The position numbers and the translations under genes were made by a program. DNA of 64,000 bases, from assembly GCA_023442085.1 (NCBI GenBank), contig JAEZMT010000340.1, positions 14,362 through 78,361 of the forward strand, in the 5' to 3' direction. Of this stretch, positions 23,221-31,473 are shown piece after piece; position 1 is the first letter of the stretch; every line of letters begins with the position of its first letter. Below the pieces are notes generated by a model. That model was not told the origin of the DNA, ran no database searches, and worked only from the letters and a program-made list of their open reading frames with translations. Source of the stretch: Pseudomonadota bacterium (GTDB taxonomy: Bacteria > Pseudomonadota > Alphaproteobacteria > Rhizobiales > Xanthobacteraceae).

Positions 23221-23946
23221 GTCGTTCATCGTTAGAACGCGATGCACTGAGACGACATACTGCATTGGGATTTCAAGCACTGCAGACGGGTTCAGCTGCT
23301 GGAGCACAATCGCGCTTGGGGTGCGCCGCTTCAAAATCTTGATATATCCTTGGCCCGGATCGCCATCAAAGTGCTTCGTCTGTACAATGACGCTGTCACC
23401 GATTGACGGCCGCTGCTCAGGGTCCACAAACCGCAGGTCGCCGGGGCTGTGCAACGGGACCATGGATTCGCCCACGACAAAGATGGCGTAAGCGTTCATC
23501 TGCTTGGCGAGCGCGGGCGGACGCCTGACGTAGTCCACCACCTCGTGCTCCATACGGAAGCCGTCCACCTTTCGGATGACCGCGCCGCCAGCGGTGCCAA
23601 GCACCGGAAGGTTGCGAACAAACGAGGACGTGGCGGGAATTTCTATGTCGGCCGGCTCGACTGTGGAGGCCGGTATGGACGCGATCTCGACAAGCGAAAC
23701 GACAGGATCGGGCGGAGGCGGCTCTTCAGCACTTGGCAACATCAGATCGCTGGGGGCAACATTCAGGGGCGGCGCGAGGCGGTACATCCACTCGACCGTC
23801 AGGCGCCTTTCCCCCTTCTCCAGCTTCGATATCTGCGAGGAGGTGGTGTTCGCGGCCTCGGCGAGCGCCTCTTGAGACATGCCGAGGCGATCCCGCAGCT
23901 CAAAGATGCGGTTCGGCCGTTCCAACTGCTTGGCTTTGCGTCCCAT
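23206..23946 (-). CDS. CI-like repressor (XRE + S24 peptidase)
   Basis: 246 residues. An XRE helix-turn-helix (RLGMSQEALAEAANTTSSQI) is followed by a linker and an S24/LexA-type domain with VVGESMVPLHSPGD (catalytic Ser) and GYIKILKR (candidate Lys). RecA-stimulated self-cleavage would induce the prophage after DNA damage. ATG 23946 starts the protein (the frame is open to 24084). Divergent from the cro-like gene, with operator sites between. Confidence 0.88.
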   Translation of the reverse strand: MGRKAKQLERPNRIFELRDRLGMSQEALAEAANTTSSQISKLEKGERRLTVEWMYRLAPPLNVAPSDLMLPSAEEPPPPDPVVSLVEIASIPASTVEPADIEIPATSSFVRNLPVLGTAGGAVIRKVDGFRMEHEVVDYVRRPPALAKQMNAYAIFVVGESMVPLHSPGDLRFVDPEQRPSIGDSVIVQTKHFDGDPGQGYIKILKRRTPSAIVLQQLNPSAVLEIPMQYVVSVHRVLTMNDLFGV

Positions 23947-23956
23947 GGCGATGTTA

Positions 23957-24029
23957 TGTCCGCACTGGACGGAAGGCGCCACGCCCAAAGTGGATAGATG
24001 GCATTGACTAATTTCGTCCAATATGGGCA
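23957..24029. promoter_or_regulatory. Operator region between repressor and cro-like gene
   Basis: Contains GTCCGCACTGGAC (23958-23970, a perfect 4-bp-arm dyad), CGCCCAAAGTGGAT (from 23982, degenerate) and CGTCCAATATGGGCA (24015-24029). The last site matches the pair before the leftward early operon. Three tandem sites, about 27 bp apart, resemble a lambda-like right operator. Confidence 0.6.
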
Positions 24030-24041
24030 GATTGATCCGCG

Positions 24042-24389
24042 ATGGATCACTTTCAGCCCAAATTTGAGGCTTGGCGCGAAGCACAAGGCCTCACCTACGA
24101 GCGCCTAGGATCGCTCCTCGGCTGCTCTGGCGTCACCGCCCGCCGCATCGCGCTTGGCATTCGCCAGCCCGATGCTGTCACGGCTGACAGAATCGTCTCG
24201 GTCACGGGTGGCGAGGTGAGTGTCCTCGACCTCCATGCGGCCCGACTTGCCTATGAGCGCGCGAGCACGCCGGAGATCAGCGAGGGCGGCGGCGAGGCCG
24301 GAGGTGGTGAGGGTGCATCGGGGCATGGCCCCAACGTGGCGGCTGATACCGCCGCCGTCACCGCGAATGACGCGGGAGGTTTCGCATGA
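24042..24389 (+). CDS. Cro-like helix-turn-helix protein
   Basis: 115 residues. FEAWREAQGLTYERLGSLLG followed by CSGVTARRIALGIRQPDAVT matches the YdaS/Cro-like fold, then VSVLDLHAARL and a Gly/Glu-rich disordered tail. As the first rightward gene opposite the repressor, it should act as the lytic antirepressor. Confidence 0.75.
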   Translation: MDHFQPKFEAWREAQGLTYERLGSLLGCSGVTARRIALGIRQPDAVTADRIVSVTGGEVSVLDLHAARLAYERASTPEISEGGGEAGGGEGASGHGPNVAADTAAVTANDAGGFA

Positions 24390-24475
24390 GCAATGATCGC
24401 GGTCTGCCGCCGGGCTATTTCGATTTTCGGCCGTTCTTCAGCCTGAATGAGCCGGGTCGCGTTGCGCGTGATCCA

Positions 24476-24778
24476 TCAGCCCTGCCCTTGTGGCGGGGTA
24501 TGGCGATGGACATGGGCGATCATCTGGTCGCACAGGCGCCCGAAGCTCTCCAGCATGGCGTTTGCGGCGGCCTCCCGGCCCGGCGGTGCCTCCTCTGCCG
24601 TCTTGCTGATCACCTTCTCCGCGTTCTCCATCACCTGCGCGGTAAAGCCTGCCGGCGCGGGCGCGAGGGTGGCGACATGGGCCATCAACGTCATGAGGAC
24701 GGTCTCGACGGTCATCAACCGGCCGAGCATCTCGGCCTCCGAAATCCCGCCGCGCTCGCTGTCCGCGCTCTCCCCCAT
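24476..24778 (-). CDS. Hypothetical helical protein (antisense to the rightward transcript)
   Basis: 100 residues. GISEAEMLGRLMTVETVLMT, then LMAHVATLAPAPAGF, all helix-forming, with strong G/C at third codon positions. It lies on the strand opposite to the early rightward operon. A rightward open frame (24386-24859) overlaps it fully. Codon bias favours the leftward reading, but no function is suggested. Confidence 0.45.
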   Translation of the reverse strand: MGESADSERGGISEAEMLGRLMTVETVLMTLMAHVATLAPAPAGFTAQVMENAEKVISKTAEEAPPGREAAANAMLESFGRLCDQMIAHVHRHTPPQGQG

Positions 24779-24855
24779 GACTTCTTCTCCTCAATCTCTC
24801 GTTCCACGCGCAATGAAGCACAGCACCGGCGTGGCGGCGAGGGTGGGGGTTTCGC

Positions 24856-25443
24856 ATGAGCGAGCGTGACGACACGAATCCCGCGCCGGATGCGCCGAAG
24901 TTCCGGGCCTCCATCATCCGCCTCTTCAACGGTGACGAAGGGCTGGCGGACCTAGCCCTTCGTTCGTTCGGCCCGAAGCCCGTCGAACAGGCGCCGCAGC
25001 TCGGCGATGGCGGTGGCGATGGCGCCGAAGCTCTGGAGCGCGGCGAGAGCGGCGGGCAGTCAGTTCTTTCGATTAGCTCTGTCCCACGCGACACGTTCGA
25101 AGAGTGCATCGACGGCGTTGCGCGCCGAGCGAAACCCCGCAGCCTCATCCTCCATGGGAATGCGCTCGGTTTCAAATGTCTTGATTGCTTGGATGGCGGC
25201 AGTCCAGGCCGGCTCAAGCTCCTCGGGCGCGGCCTTGCCCAGCGCTTTCACCGCCTCGTCCAACGCTGCCAAAAGGCCTGCCGCCATGCACGCATGGCCG
25301 ATGCCTTTTTTGGGAATGTCGATCACCCATTGCTTTTTGGGAAGCTCGGTCAAAGTTCGTCTCCGTGCGCTGAGGGCGCGGGGATGGAAAGGGGCGGGTC
25401 GGATGCAACGACTCGCCCCTGCAATCCTACCGGGAGGGCTTGA
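24856..25443 (+). CDS. Doubtful rightward ORF overlapping an antisense gene
   Basis: A frame of 195 codons beginning MSERDDTNPAPDAPKFRASI, with the same GGTTTCGCATGAGC start context as the one at 24386. Only the first ~70 residues lack a competing gene. The part after 25060 is opposite a gene with far better codon bias, so this may be a short or decayed gene. Confidence 0.2.
   Translation: MSERDDTNPAPDAPKFRASIIRLFNGDEGLADLALRSFGPKPVEQAPQLGDGGGDGAEALERGESGGQSVLSISSVPRDTFEECIDGVARRAKPRSLILHGNALGFKCLDCLDGGSPGRLKLLGRGLAQRFHRLVQRCQKACRHARMADAFFGNVDHPLLFGKLGQSSSPCAEGAGMERGGSDATTRPCNPTGRA
25060..25353 (-). CDS. Conserved phage hypothetical protein
   Basis: 97 residues, MTELPKKQWVIDIPKKGIGH followed by ACMAAGLLAALDEAVKALGK. 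Good codon bias and natural amino-acid composition support it. Directly past its TGA, the same frame continues with a coding-like stretch (LPAALAALQSFGAIATAIAE) to a second stop, which raises the question of a mutated stop or readthrough. Confidence 0.6.
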   Translation of the reverse strand: MTELPKKQWVIDIPKKGIGHACMAAGLLAALDEAVKALGKAAPEELEPAWTAAIQAIKTFETERIPMEDEAAGFRSARNAVDALFERVAWDRANRKN

Positions 25444-25445
25444 GA

Positions 25446-25943
25446 ATGGACAAGCTCGCCCGCCCGCACCGGGAGGCGGACTATCTGGCGCTCAAGGGCG
25501 CCACGCGGCGGCTGGTCGAGGCTTGCGGCGGGGTGGAGAGCGCGGCGGCGGCGACCCGTACCGGCTTTCAGGCCCTCTCGAAGTATGGCCGGCCGCAGGA
25601 ACCCTTCTTCGCGCCCATCGACGTGGTGGCGGACCTTGAGGCCGACGCGGACGTGCCGCTGGTGACACGCGCGCTCGCCGCGCTGTGCGGCCATGTGCTG
25701 GTGCCCCTGCCCCGCCCGGAGCCGGGCGCGGGCCGCTGGTATCGGCACATTTCCGAGGTGGCGCAGGACGCCGGCGCCGTGGTGGCGCGCCTCGGCGAGG
25801 CCTTGGCGGATGACGGGGAAGTCTCCCGCACCGAGGCGCGGGCACTGGCCCTGCGCGAGCATGTGCGCCACGCCATCAAGGAACTGGCGGCGCTGGACCT
25901 TGCCCTTGAGCGGTTGGAGAAGGGGGACGGCAATGCGGCGTGA
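25446..25943 (+). CDS. CII-like phage regulatory protein
   Basis: 165 residues from ATG 25446 (GGGAGGGC upstream). ADYLALKGATRRLVEACGGV, ALSKYGRPQEPFFAPIDVVA and DVPLVTRALAALCGHVLVP resemble the CII-like regulators conserved in Rhizobiales phages (helical N-terminal DNA-binding region, then an alpha/beta domain). It probably regulates lysis/lysogeny or replication genes downstream. Assignment is from pattern memory only. Confidence 0.55.
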   Translation: MDKLARPHREADYLALKGATRRLVEACGGVESAAAATRTGFQALSKYGRPQEPFFAPIDVVADLEADADVPLVTRALAALCGHVLVPLPRPEPGAGRWYRHISEVAQDAGAVVARLGEALADDGEVSRTEARALALREHVRHAIKELAALDLALERLEKGDGNAA

Positions 25944-26127
25944 GCCCTGCTATGCCCGGCGCGCCGTGGCGCCCATCGAGCGTGTCGTCTGGCGCATCCG
26001 CACCCTGCATCCCTTCCGCCCGCTGGTGCTGGTGGACGGCCAGCGCCCGCCCCTGACGCTCGACCGCGTGGAAGACGTGACGCTGGCCCGCGTGCGCTTT
26101 CTTGAGCGTGAGCGGGTGGCGGCGTGA
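25933..26127 (+). CDS. Small basic hypothetical protein
   Basis: 64 residues, MRREPCYARRAVAPIERVVW followed by RIRTLHPFRPLVLVDGQRPP. It overlaps the CII-like stop by 11 bp and its own stop overlaps the next gene by 4 bp (GTGA). Unknown function. Confidence 0.55.
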   Translation: MRREPCYARRAVAPIERVVWRIRTLHPFRPLVLVDGQRPPLTLDRVEDVTLARVRFLERERVAA

Positions 26128-26702
26128 GCGCGGACGGCTGGCCGTTCGGCGCGCTTTCCATGTTCGGCTATGACGTGATCGTGGCCGATCCGCCGTGGGA
26201 CTTCGCGCTCTATTCCGAGGCGGGCGAGGCGAAGTCCGCCAAGGCGCACTATGCCACCATGCCGCTCGATGCCATCGCCGCGCTGCGCGTGGGCGACCTC
26301 GCACGGGGCGACTGCCTGCTGCTGCTGTGGTGCTGCGAATGGGTGCCGCCGGCGGGGCGGCAGGCCGTGCTCGACGCTTGGGGCTTCACCTACAAGACGA
26401 GCCTCGTGTGGCGGAAGACGACCGCCAGCGGGAAGGTGCGCATGGGACCGGGCTACCGGGCGCGCACCATGCACGAACCCATCCTGCTCGCCACCATGGG
26501 CAACCCGCGCCACCGCCCCTTTCCCTCGGTGATCGACGGGCTGGCGCGCGAGCATTCGCGCAAGCCCGAAGAGTTCTACGCCGCCGTCGATGCCTGCTGC
26601 CCCAACACCCGCCGCGCGGACCTCTTCGCGCGTCAGGTGCGGCCGGGCTGGGAAGGGTTCGGCAATGAGCTGGGGAAGTTCGAGGCGGGGGTGGTGGCGT
26701 GA
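26124..26702 (+). CDS. MT-A70-type adenine DNA methyltransferase
   Basis: 192 residues starting at GTG. DVIVADPPWDFALYS (DPPW, 22-25) is the catalytic motif, and KTSLVWRKTT and TMHEPILLATMG are typical of the phage MT-A70 family that makes N6-methyladenine. It may protect phage DNA from host restriction. No matching nuclease is present nearby. Confidence 0.85.
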   Translation: MSADGWPFGALSMFGYDVIVADPPWDFALYSEAGEAKSAKAHYATMPLDAIAALRVGDLARGDCLLLLWCCEWVPPAGRQAVLDAWGFTYKTSLVWRKTTASGKVRMGPGYRARTMHEPILLATMGNPRHRPFPSVIDGLAREHSRKPEEFYAAVDACCPNTRRADLFARQVRPGWEGFGNELGKFEAGVVA

Positions 26703-27472
26703 ATGCCCGTGCCTATTACAACGAGATCGAGCCCTTCGCCGCCCATTGGCTCCGAAACCTCATCGCGGCCGGGCACATCGCCCCCGGCGATGTTGACGAG
26801 CGCTCAATTGTCGATGTTCGACCTTCTGACCTTGCCGGCTACACCCAGTGCCATTTCTTTGCCGGCATCGGCGGATGGTCGCTTGCCTTGCGTCTCGCCG
26901 GCTGGCCCGATGACCGCCTCGTCTGGACCGGCTCCTGTCCCTGCCAGCCCCATTCTGCCGCCGCCAATGAGCGGAAGCGTGGGTTTGATGACCCCCGCGA
27001 TCTCTGGCCCGTCTGGTTCCGTCTCATCCAGTCCGTCCGCCCTGACGCAGTCTTTGGCGAGCAGGTTGACGACAGCACTGCCTGGATCGACCGAACGGCT
27101 GCTGACTTGGAGCAGGAGGACTTTGCCTTCGGGGCGGTCGATCTTCCGGCTTGTTCCGTCGATGCGCCCCACGAGCGAATGCGCACTTTCTTTGTGGCCG
27201 ACGCCCACGGTGCAGGATGCCGAAAACAAGGCCGGGCCGTCGCAATGGGTCCGGAACACATGGGCTTTGAACGTCCAGGTGGTGGCTCATTCTTTGGGAG
27301 TGACTTCACGACCGGAGAGCTTGGACGACATCGGCGGGTTGGCGCCGGGGTTCGCCTGCTGGCTCATGGGGTACCCGGCCGAGTGGGACGCCTGCGCGCC
27401 TACGGAAACGCGATCGTCCCGCAAGTCGCGGCGGAGTTCATCCGCGCCTACCTTGAAGTGAGAGCGGCATGA
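26699..27472 (+). CDS. C5-cytosine DNA methyltransferase
   Basis: 257 residues. Motif I FFAGIGGWS (53-61), catalytic GSCPCQPHSAA with Cys82, VFGEQV near 117, and motif X RAYGNAIVPQVAAEFI at the end. Target-recognition region is shorter than in typical 330-400-residue enzymes, so sequence specificity may be reduced or partner-dependent. It overlaps both flanking genes by 4 bp. A long second frame (26703-27461) runs the whole length. Confidence 0.85.
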   Translation: MNARAYYNEIEPFAAHWLRNLIAAGHIAPGDVDERSIVDVRPSDLAGYTQCHFFAGIGGWSLALRLAGWPDDRLVWTGSCPCQPHSAAANERKRGFDDPRDLWPVWFRLIQSVRPDAVFGEQVDDSTAWIDRTAADLEQEDFAFGAVDLPACSVDAPHERMRTFFVADAHGAGCRKQGRAVAMGPEHMGFERPGGGSFFGSDFTTGELGRHRRVGAGVRLLAHGVPGRVGRLRAYGNAIVPQVAAEFIRAYLEVRAA

Positions 27473-30303
27473 CCACCCTAGATGCCGCCGTCGCCTATGG
27501 CCGTCTCGGCTACCGCGTCTTCCCTTGCGATCCGCACCCGGAAAAGCCCCGCTCCAAGCGCCCGCTGGTGGTGGCGGACAAGGATGCGGACGGCAAGCCC
27601 ATCGAGGGCACCGGCTGGCCCGCGAAGGCCACCACCAATGAGGCGCAGATCCGCGACTGGTGGCGGCGCTGGCCCAATGCGCTGATCGGCATGGCGCCGG
27701 GCTGGGCGGGGGGCTATGTGGTGGACCTCGACCCGAAAGGCGAGAGTGTCGAGGCCGTGGAAGCGCGCCTTGCCGAGGCCATCGGCGGGCCGCTGCCGGC
27801 CGGGCCGCGCACCATCACGCAATCGGGCGGGCGGCATGTGTGGTTCCGCCGGCCGGAAGGCGCGCACTGGCCCAATGACCCGCCGGGGCTGAAGAACATC
27901 GATATCCGCTGCGATGCCGGCTACGTCATCCTGCCCCCCAGCATCATGGGCAACGGCAATGCCTATCGCTGGGAGGGCGAGCCCTTCGACCCCGCGACGG
28001 CGCCGGAGGTGCCCCCGGCCCTTCTGGCGCTGATCGCCAACCGGAAGGCGGGCAAGCGCGAGGCCGGAAAGCACGAAGGTGGCCCGGCCGACATGCCGGA
28101 GCCGCAGGAGAGCGGGCCGGCGCGGGCGCTGTCCTCCGACCGTCCCGGGGAGGTGGCGAAGCGCAACTATGCCCGCAAGGCGCTGGACCGCATCGCCGCC
28201 GATCTGGCTCGGGCGGCGGAAGGCACGCGCGGCACCGAGCTTTATGCGGCGGCCTGCGCGCTCGGCCGCTTCATCGCCGCCGGCGCCATTTCCGAGCGCG
28301 AGGCGCTGGCCGCGCTGGAGGACGGCGCGGAAGCCTGCGGGCTGGTGCAGGCGGACGGGCGCCCCCGCGTGCTGCGCGAGATCCGGCGCGGGCTCGGTGT
28401 CGGCCGGGCCGATGCGGCGGATGTGGTGGCGCGCCTGGACGATATCGCCCGCGAGGCGGAGAGCCGGCGGCGGCCCTCGGGTGGCGGCGACTATCCGCCC
28501 GAAGCGCCCTTGCCCGATGGCGCCATCCCGGAACCCTCCCGGCGAGGCACAGCTGGGCCGGCGCACGCCTCGGGTGGTGATGAGGCGGACGGGAGCGAGC
28601 CCGATTCGAGTGAGCCGGCGGGGGATGGCGAGGGCGGTGATGACGGCCCTTCGGATGGTGCCGCGCCGGGCACGGACATGGACGTGGTGGCCGCCTGCGC
28701 CCGCCTCGACCACTCCGACACGGACAATGCCAAGCGCTTCGTGGCGCACTTCGGCCGCGATCTGACCGTGCTGGAGACCGAGGGCATCATCAACACGGAC
28801 TATTTCACCTGGGCAGGCACCCATTGGGACATGGCGGGCGGCAACGATGCTGCCGTGCGCCTCGCCAAGCAGGTGGGCGGGCTGATCGGCCTGGAGGCGG
28901 ACTTCCTGGCCGCCACGCCCCACGAGCTGCGCGCCATGGAGGACGCCGACCAAGCCGAACAGGATCTCGCCCGGCTGGAGAAATCCGCCGACAGCTGGAC
29001 CGAGGGCGACAAGGCCCACGCCAAGCGCCTGCAGCGGGTGATCGACGCCGGCGCCGAGGCGTGGGCCGCCCTCGACAAGCGCAAGGTGGCGCGGCGCAAG
29101 TTCGGCGTCTCTTCGAAGAACAAGCCGCGCATCAACGCGCTGAAGGATCTGGCGGCCTGCGACCAGACGCGCAAGCCCGAGGGCTTCAACGCGGACCCGC
29201 GCGCCTTCGCCTGCCTGACGCACACCATCCGGTTCGGCCGCAAGGCCGATCCGGAATGCCCGGACCCTGACGCGGTGCGCCTCGTGCCCTTCGTTGAGGC
29301 GGTGAAGGGGCACAGGCGCGAGGACTTCATCACCAAGGTGCTGCCTGTCGCCTATGACAAGGATGCCAAGGCGCCCCGCTTCGAGGCCTTCATGGCGCGC
29401 TTCCAGCCCGATGAGGCCACGCGCAAATGCGTGCAGACGGGGGCCGGGCTGGGGCTGCTCGGCCTGCCGGTGCAGAAGGTGTTCTTCCACTACGGCAACG
29501 GCGCCAACGGCAAGAGCGTGTTCCTGGAGACGCTGGTGCGCGTGTTCGGCGCCCTCGCCTCCTCCCTGCCCACCGAGGCCATCATCGGCACCAACGACAA
29601 GCAGGGCGGCGCGGCATCGCCGGAGCTGGCGCGGCTTTATGGCGTGCGCTTCGTGCGTATCCTCGAATTGCCGGCGAACGCGCCGCTGAAGGAAGAGATC
29701 ATCAAGAAGCTAACGGGCGGAGAGGCCATCCCGGTGCGCAACCTGTTCAAGGGCTTCTTTGAGTTCCAGCCGGTGTTCATCGCTCATATGTCGGGCAACG
29801 GCTATCCCCGCATCGACGGCACGGACAACGGCATCTGGCGGCGCATCGCGGTGATCCACTGGCCGGTGACGTTGACCGAGGAGGAGCAGCGCGACTTCGA
29901 GGAGGTGGTGGGCGAGCTGGTGGCCGAAGGCCCGGGCATCCTCAACTGGCTCATCGAGGGCGCCCTCACCTATCTGCGCGAGGGGCTGGTGATCCCGGCC
30001 TCCGTCCGCGCGGCGACGCAGGAATATCGCGACGAGATGGACGTGGTGGGGCTGTTCCACCAGGACTGTGTCGAGCGCGCGGACGGCGAGCATGTGACCG
30101 CGCGGGCGATGTATGTCGCCTATTCGACGTGGTCGGTGGAGAACGGCCGAAAGCCGGTCAGCGAGACCAAGTTCGGCCGGGACATGAAGCGCAAGCAGGC
30201 CTACGGGCGCATCAGCAACGGCATGCAAGTCTATCGCGACTGCCGCCTACACAACGTCCCTCAACGCTCTGACGTGCCCCGCAGCCCCTACGACGAGGAC
30301 TAG
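27469..30303 (+). CDS. Primase-polymerase/SF3 helicase fusion (replication initiator)
   Basis: 944 residues. The N-terminal prim-pol domain (about 1-190) has YVVDLDPKGES (catalytic Asp pair), QSGGRHVWFR and NIDIRCDAGYVILPPS. A long acidic linker follows (about 350-410). The C-terminal SF3/D5-type helicase has Walker A GNGANGKS (about 677-684), the SGNGYPRIDGTDNGIWRRI segment (arginine-finger-like) and a D5_N-like preceding region. It primes and unwinds phage DNA. The putative origin lies just downstream. Confidence 0.9.
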   Translation: MTTLDAAVAYGRLGYRVFPCDPHPEKPRSKRPLVVADKDADGKPIEGTGWPAKATTNEAQIRDWWRRWPNALIGMAPGWAGGYVVDLDPKGESVEAVEARLAEAIGGPLPAGPRTITQSGGRHVWFRRPEGAHWPNDPPGLKNIDIRCDAGYVILPPSIMGNGNAYRWEGEPFDPATAPEVPPALLALIANRKAGKREAGKHEGGPADMPEPQESGPARALSSDRPGEVAKRNYARKALDRIAADLARAAEGTRGTELYAAACALGRFIAAGAISEREALAALEDGAEACGLVQADGRPRVLREIRRGLGVGRADAADVVARLDDIAREAESRRRPSGGGDYPPEAPLPDGAIPEPSRRGTAGPAHASGGDEADGSEPDSSEPAGDGEGGDDGPSDGAAPGTDMDVVAACARLDHSDTDNAKRFVAHFGRDLTVLETEGIINTDYFTWAGTHWDMAGGNDAAVRLAKQVGGLIGLEADFLAATPHELRAMEDADQAEQDLARLEKSADSWTEGDKAHAKRLQRVIDAGAEAWAALDKRKVARRKFGVSSKNKPRINALKDLAACDQTRKPEGFNADPRAFACLTHTIRFGRKADPECPDPDAVRLVPFVEAVKGHRREDFITKVLPVAYDKDAKAPRFEAFMARFQPDEATRKCVQTGAGLGLLGLPVQKVFFHYGNGANGKSVFLETLVRVFGALASSLPTEAIIGTNDKQGGAASPELARLYGVRFVRILELPANAPLKEEIIKKLTGGEAIPVRNLFKGFFEFQPVFIAHMSGNGYPRIDGTDNGIWRRIAVIHWPVTLTEEEQRDFEEVVGELVAEGPGILNWLIEGALTYLREGLVIPASVRAATQEYRDEMDVVGLFHQDCVERADGEHVTARAMYVAYSTWSVENGRKPVSETKFGRDMKRKQAYGRISNGMQVYRDCRLHNVPQRSDVPRSPYDED

Positions 30304-30626
30304 GGGCATCATGACCCGTCGAGAATGACGGGTCATGATGGGTTGATGATGGGTCAGTGCAGAACCCATCATGCAATAATCACACGCCGTTTCAGGGGCT
30401 TATCGTGGCCATGATGGGTCATGATGGGTTTGCGCCCGCGTATACAATACGGAGGGGGTTAAGGGGCGCCAAAGCGAATGCACAAAAAAACATACATATG
30501 CGTGTACAAAACCCATCATGACCCATCATTCTGCGTTTAATATATTGATTTATAACGAAATTATCCCATGATGAGTTGATCTATAACCCATCATGAAGTC
30601 ATCATAACTCATCATTGGAGGGTTGG
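30304..30626. other. Putative origin of replication with iterons
   Basis: Within 323 bp the 9-mer ATGATGGGT, or its complement, occurs eight times: 30335, 30346, 30364, 30411, 30421, 30511, 30521 and 30586. Degenerate copies (ACTCATCAT at 30607, ACCCGTC at 30313) add more. An AT-rich stretch lies at about 30536-30566. The site directly follows the primase/helicase gene and is gene-free. This is the layout of iteron origins. Confidence 0.65.
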
Positions 30627-31238
30627 ATGGACCGGGTAGACATCGAAGCCCTGGTGGATTGGGCCTATCGGGTGCAGTGCGTGGACCGGGTGGTGGGGGC
30701 GGTGAACCGGCGCGGCCCGTCCGGCATGCGTTCGGGGACCAATGTGATGGTGACCGTCGCCGTGCTGGGCACGAAGATTGACCGCTCCCCCGCCTTCCTC
30801 GCCGACATGGGGGCGACGGCGCAGGACGATGCGTTTGTGATCCACGATGCCGTCATGCGCCTGCCGTCCGAGGCGTTCGGGCTCGTGGTCGCCCACGCCA
30901 AGGGAGGCAGTCGGCCGCCGTGGCACGGGTTCGATGCGGAGAAGCTGGTGGCGGATACCGACAAGCGAGGCCGGGTGCGCGTCATGCTGGGCACGGATCG
31001 GCGTCCCGTCGCCTGCTGCCTGCGCCACCGGGTTGACCCCGCCTTGGTGGAGTTCAGCCGGGCGCAGTACATCGTCTGGTGGGAGGCCTTGTCCGCCCTC
31101 GCCGAAGAGCTTCGGGGCCAGCTGGTGGACAGCGATCCCCTGCCCCCCTCCGCTGCGCGCGAGCCCTGGCTGCTGCCGCCTCTCGTCTATGTCGAGGAGC
31201 GTTTCGGAATGCCGCTTGACACTGCGACGAAAATTTGA
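30627..31238 (+). CDS. Phage hypothetical protein (late regulator candidate)
   Basis: 203 residues from ATG 30627 (GGAGGG 7 nt upstream). MDRVDIEALVDWAYRVQCVD, then VHDAVMRLPSEAFGLVVAHA and SRAQYIVWWEALSALAEELR. The compact helical protein sits between the origin and terminase and ends before a terminator. Such genes in related prophages often encode late regulators (antitermination-type), but I recognise no domain. Confidence 0.55.
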   Translation: MDRVDIEALVDWAYRVQCVDRVVGAVNRRGPSGMRSGTNVMVTVAVLGTKIDRSPAFLADMGATAQDDAFVIHDAVMRLPSEAFGLVVAHAKGGSRPPWHGFDAEKLVADTDKRGRVRVMLGTDRRPVACCLRHRVDPALVEFSRAQYIVWWEALSALAEELRGQLVDSDPLPPSAAREPWLLPPLVYVEERFGMPLDTATKI

Positions 31239-31270
31239 CTACCTTCATCCACACATAAACAGCTTTACCG

Positions 31271-31301
31271 AGCCCCGCCGGCCCCGCCGCGCGGGGCTTT
31301 T
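31271..31301 (+). terminator. Rho-independent terminator before the packaging genes
   Basis: Stem AGCCCCGC (31271-31278) with GCGGGGCT (31291-31298), followed by TTTT. It lies 33 bp after the stop at 31238 and separates the early/replication operon from the late genes, a point where antitermination could act. Confidence 0.75.
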
Positions 31302-31473
31302 GCTTGGCGCTTACTGTACTGAATAAGCGCAAAACCCTGTCCCCACGGGCCTTTCCACCCCCCTTTCCGGGTCCTTCCCCCACCCAAACGTATACGGGCG
31401 GACAGGGCGCGGGGGGGCTCCAGCGGGGTGGTGATTTGGGAAGGCTGAAGTTCACGCCGGAGGGTGAAGTTTC
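31302..31473. other. Probable packaging-start (cos) region
   Basis: Non-coding DNA directly before the small terminase subunit. CCCTGTCC (31335-31342) pairs with GGACAGGG (31400-31407), and CGTATACG is self-complementary (31389-31396). TTCACGCCGG and GTGAAGTTTCGTGA repeat GTGAA/TTCAC elements near 31450-31480. The position fits cos or pac, but no cut site can be proven from sequence. Confidence 0.35.

Noticed and set aside
24386..24859. 157-codon rightward ORF as a real gene
   Set aside because: The leftward gene 24476-24778 has better codon bias; kept as a finding rather than a feature.
27478..29490. 670-codon leftward frame opposite the primase/helicase
   Set aside because: GC-rich shadow; the rightward frame has prim-pol and helicase motifs.
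30304..30626. CRISPR array
   Set aside because: The repeats are 9 bp, mixed in orientation and unevenly spaced, without spacer units; they fit iterons.
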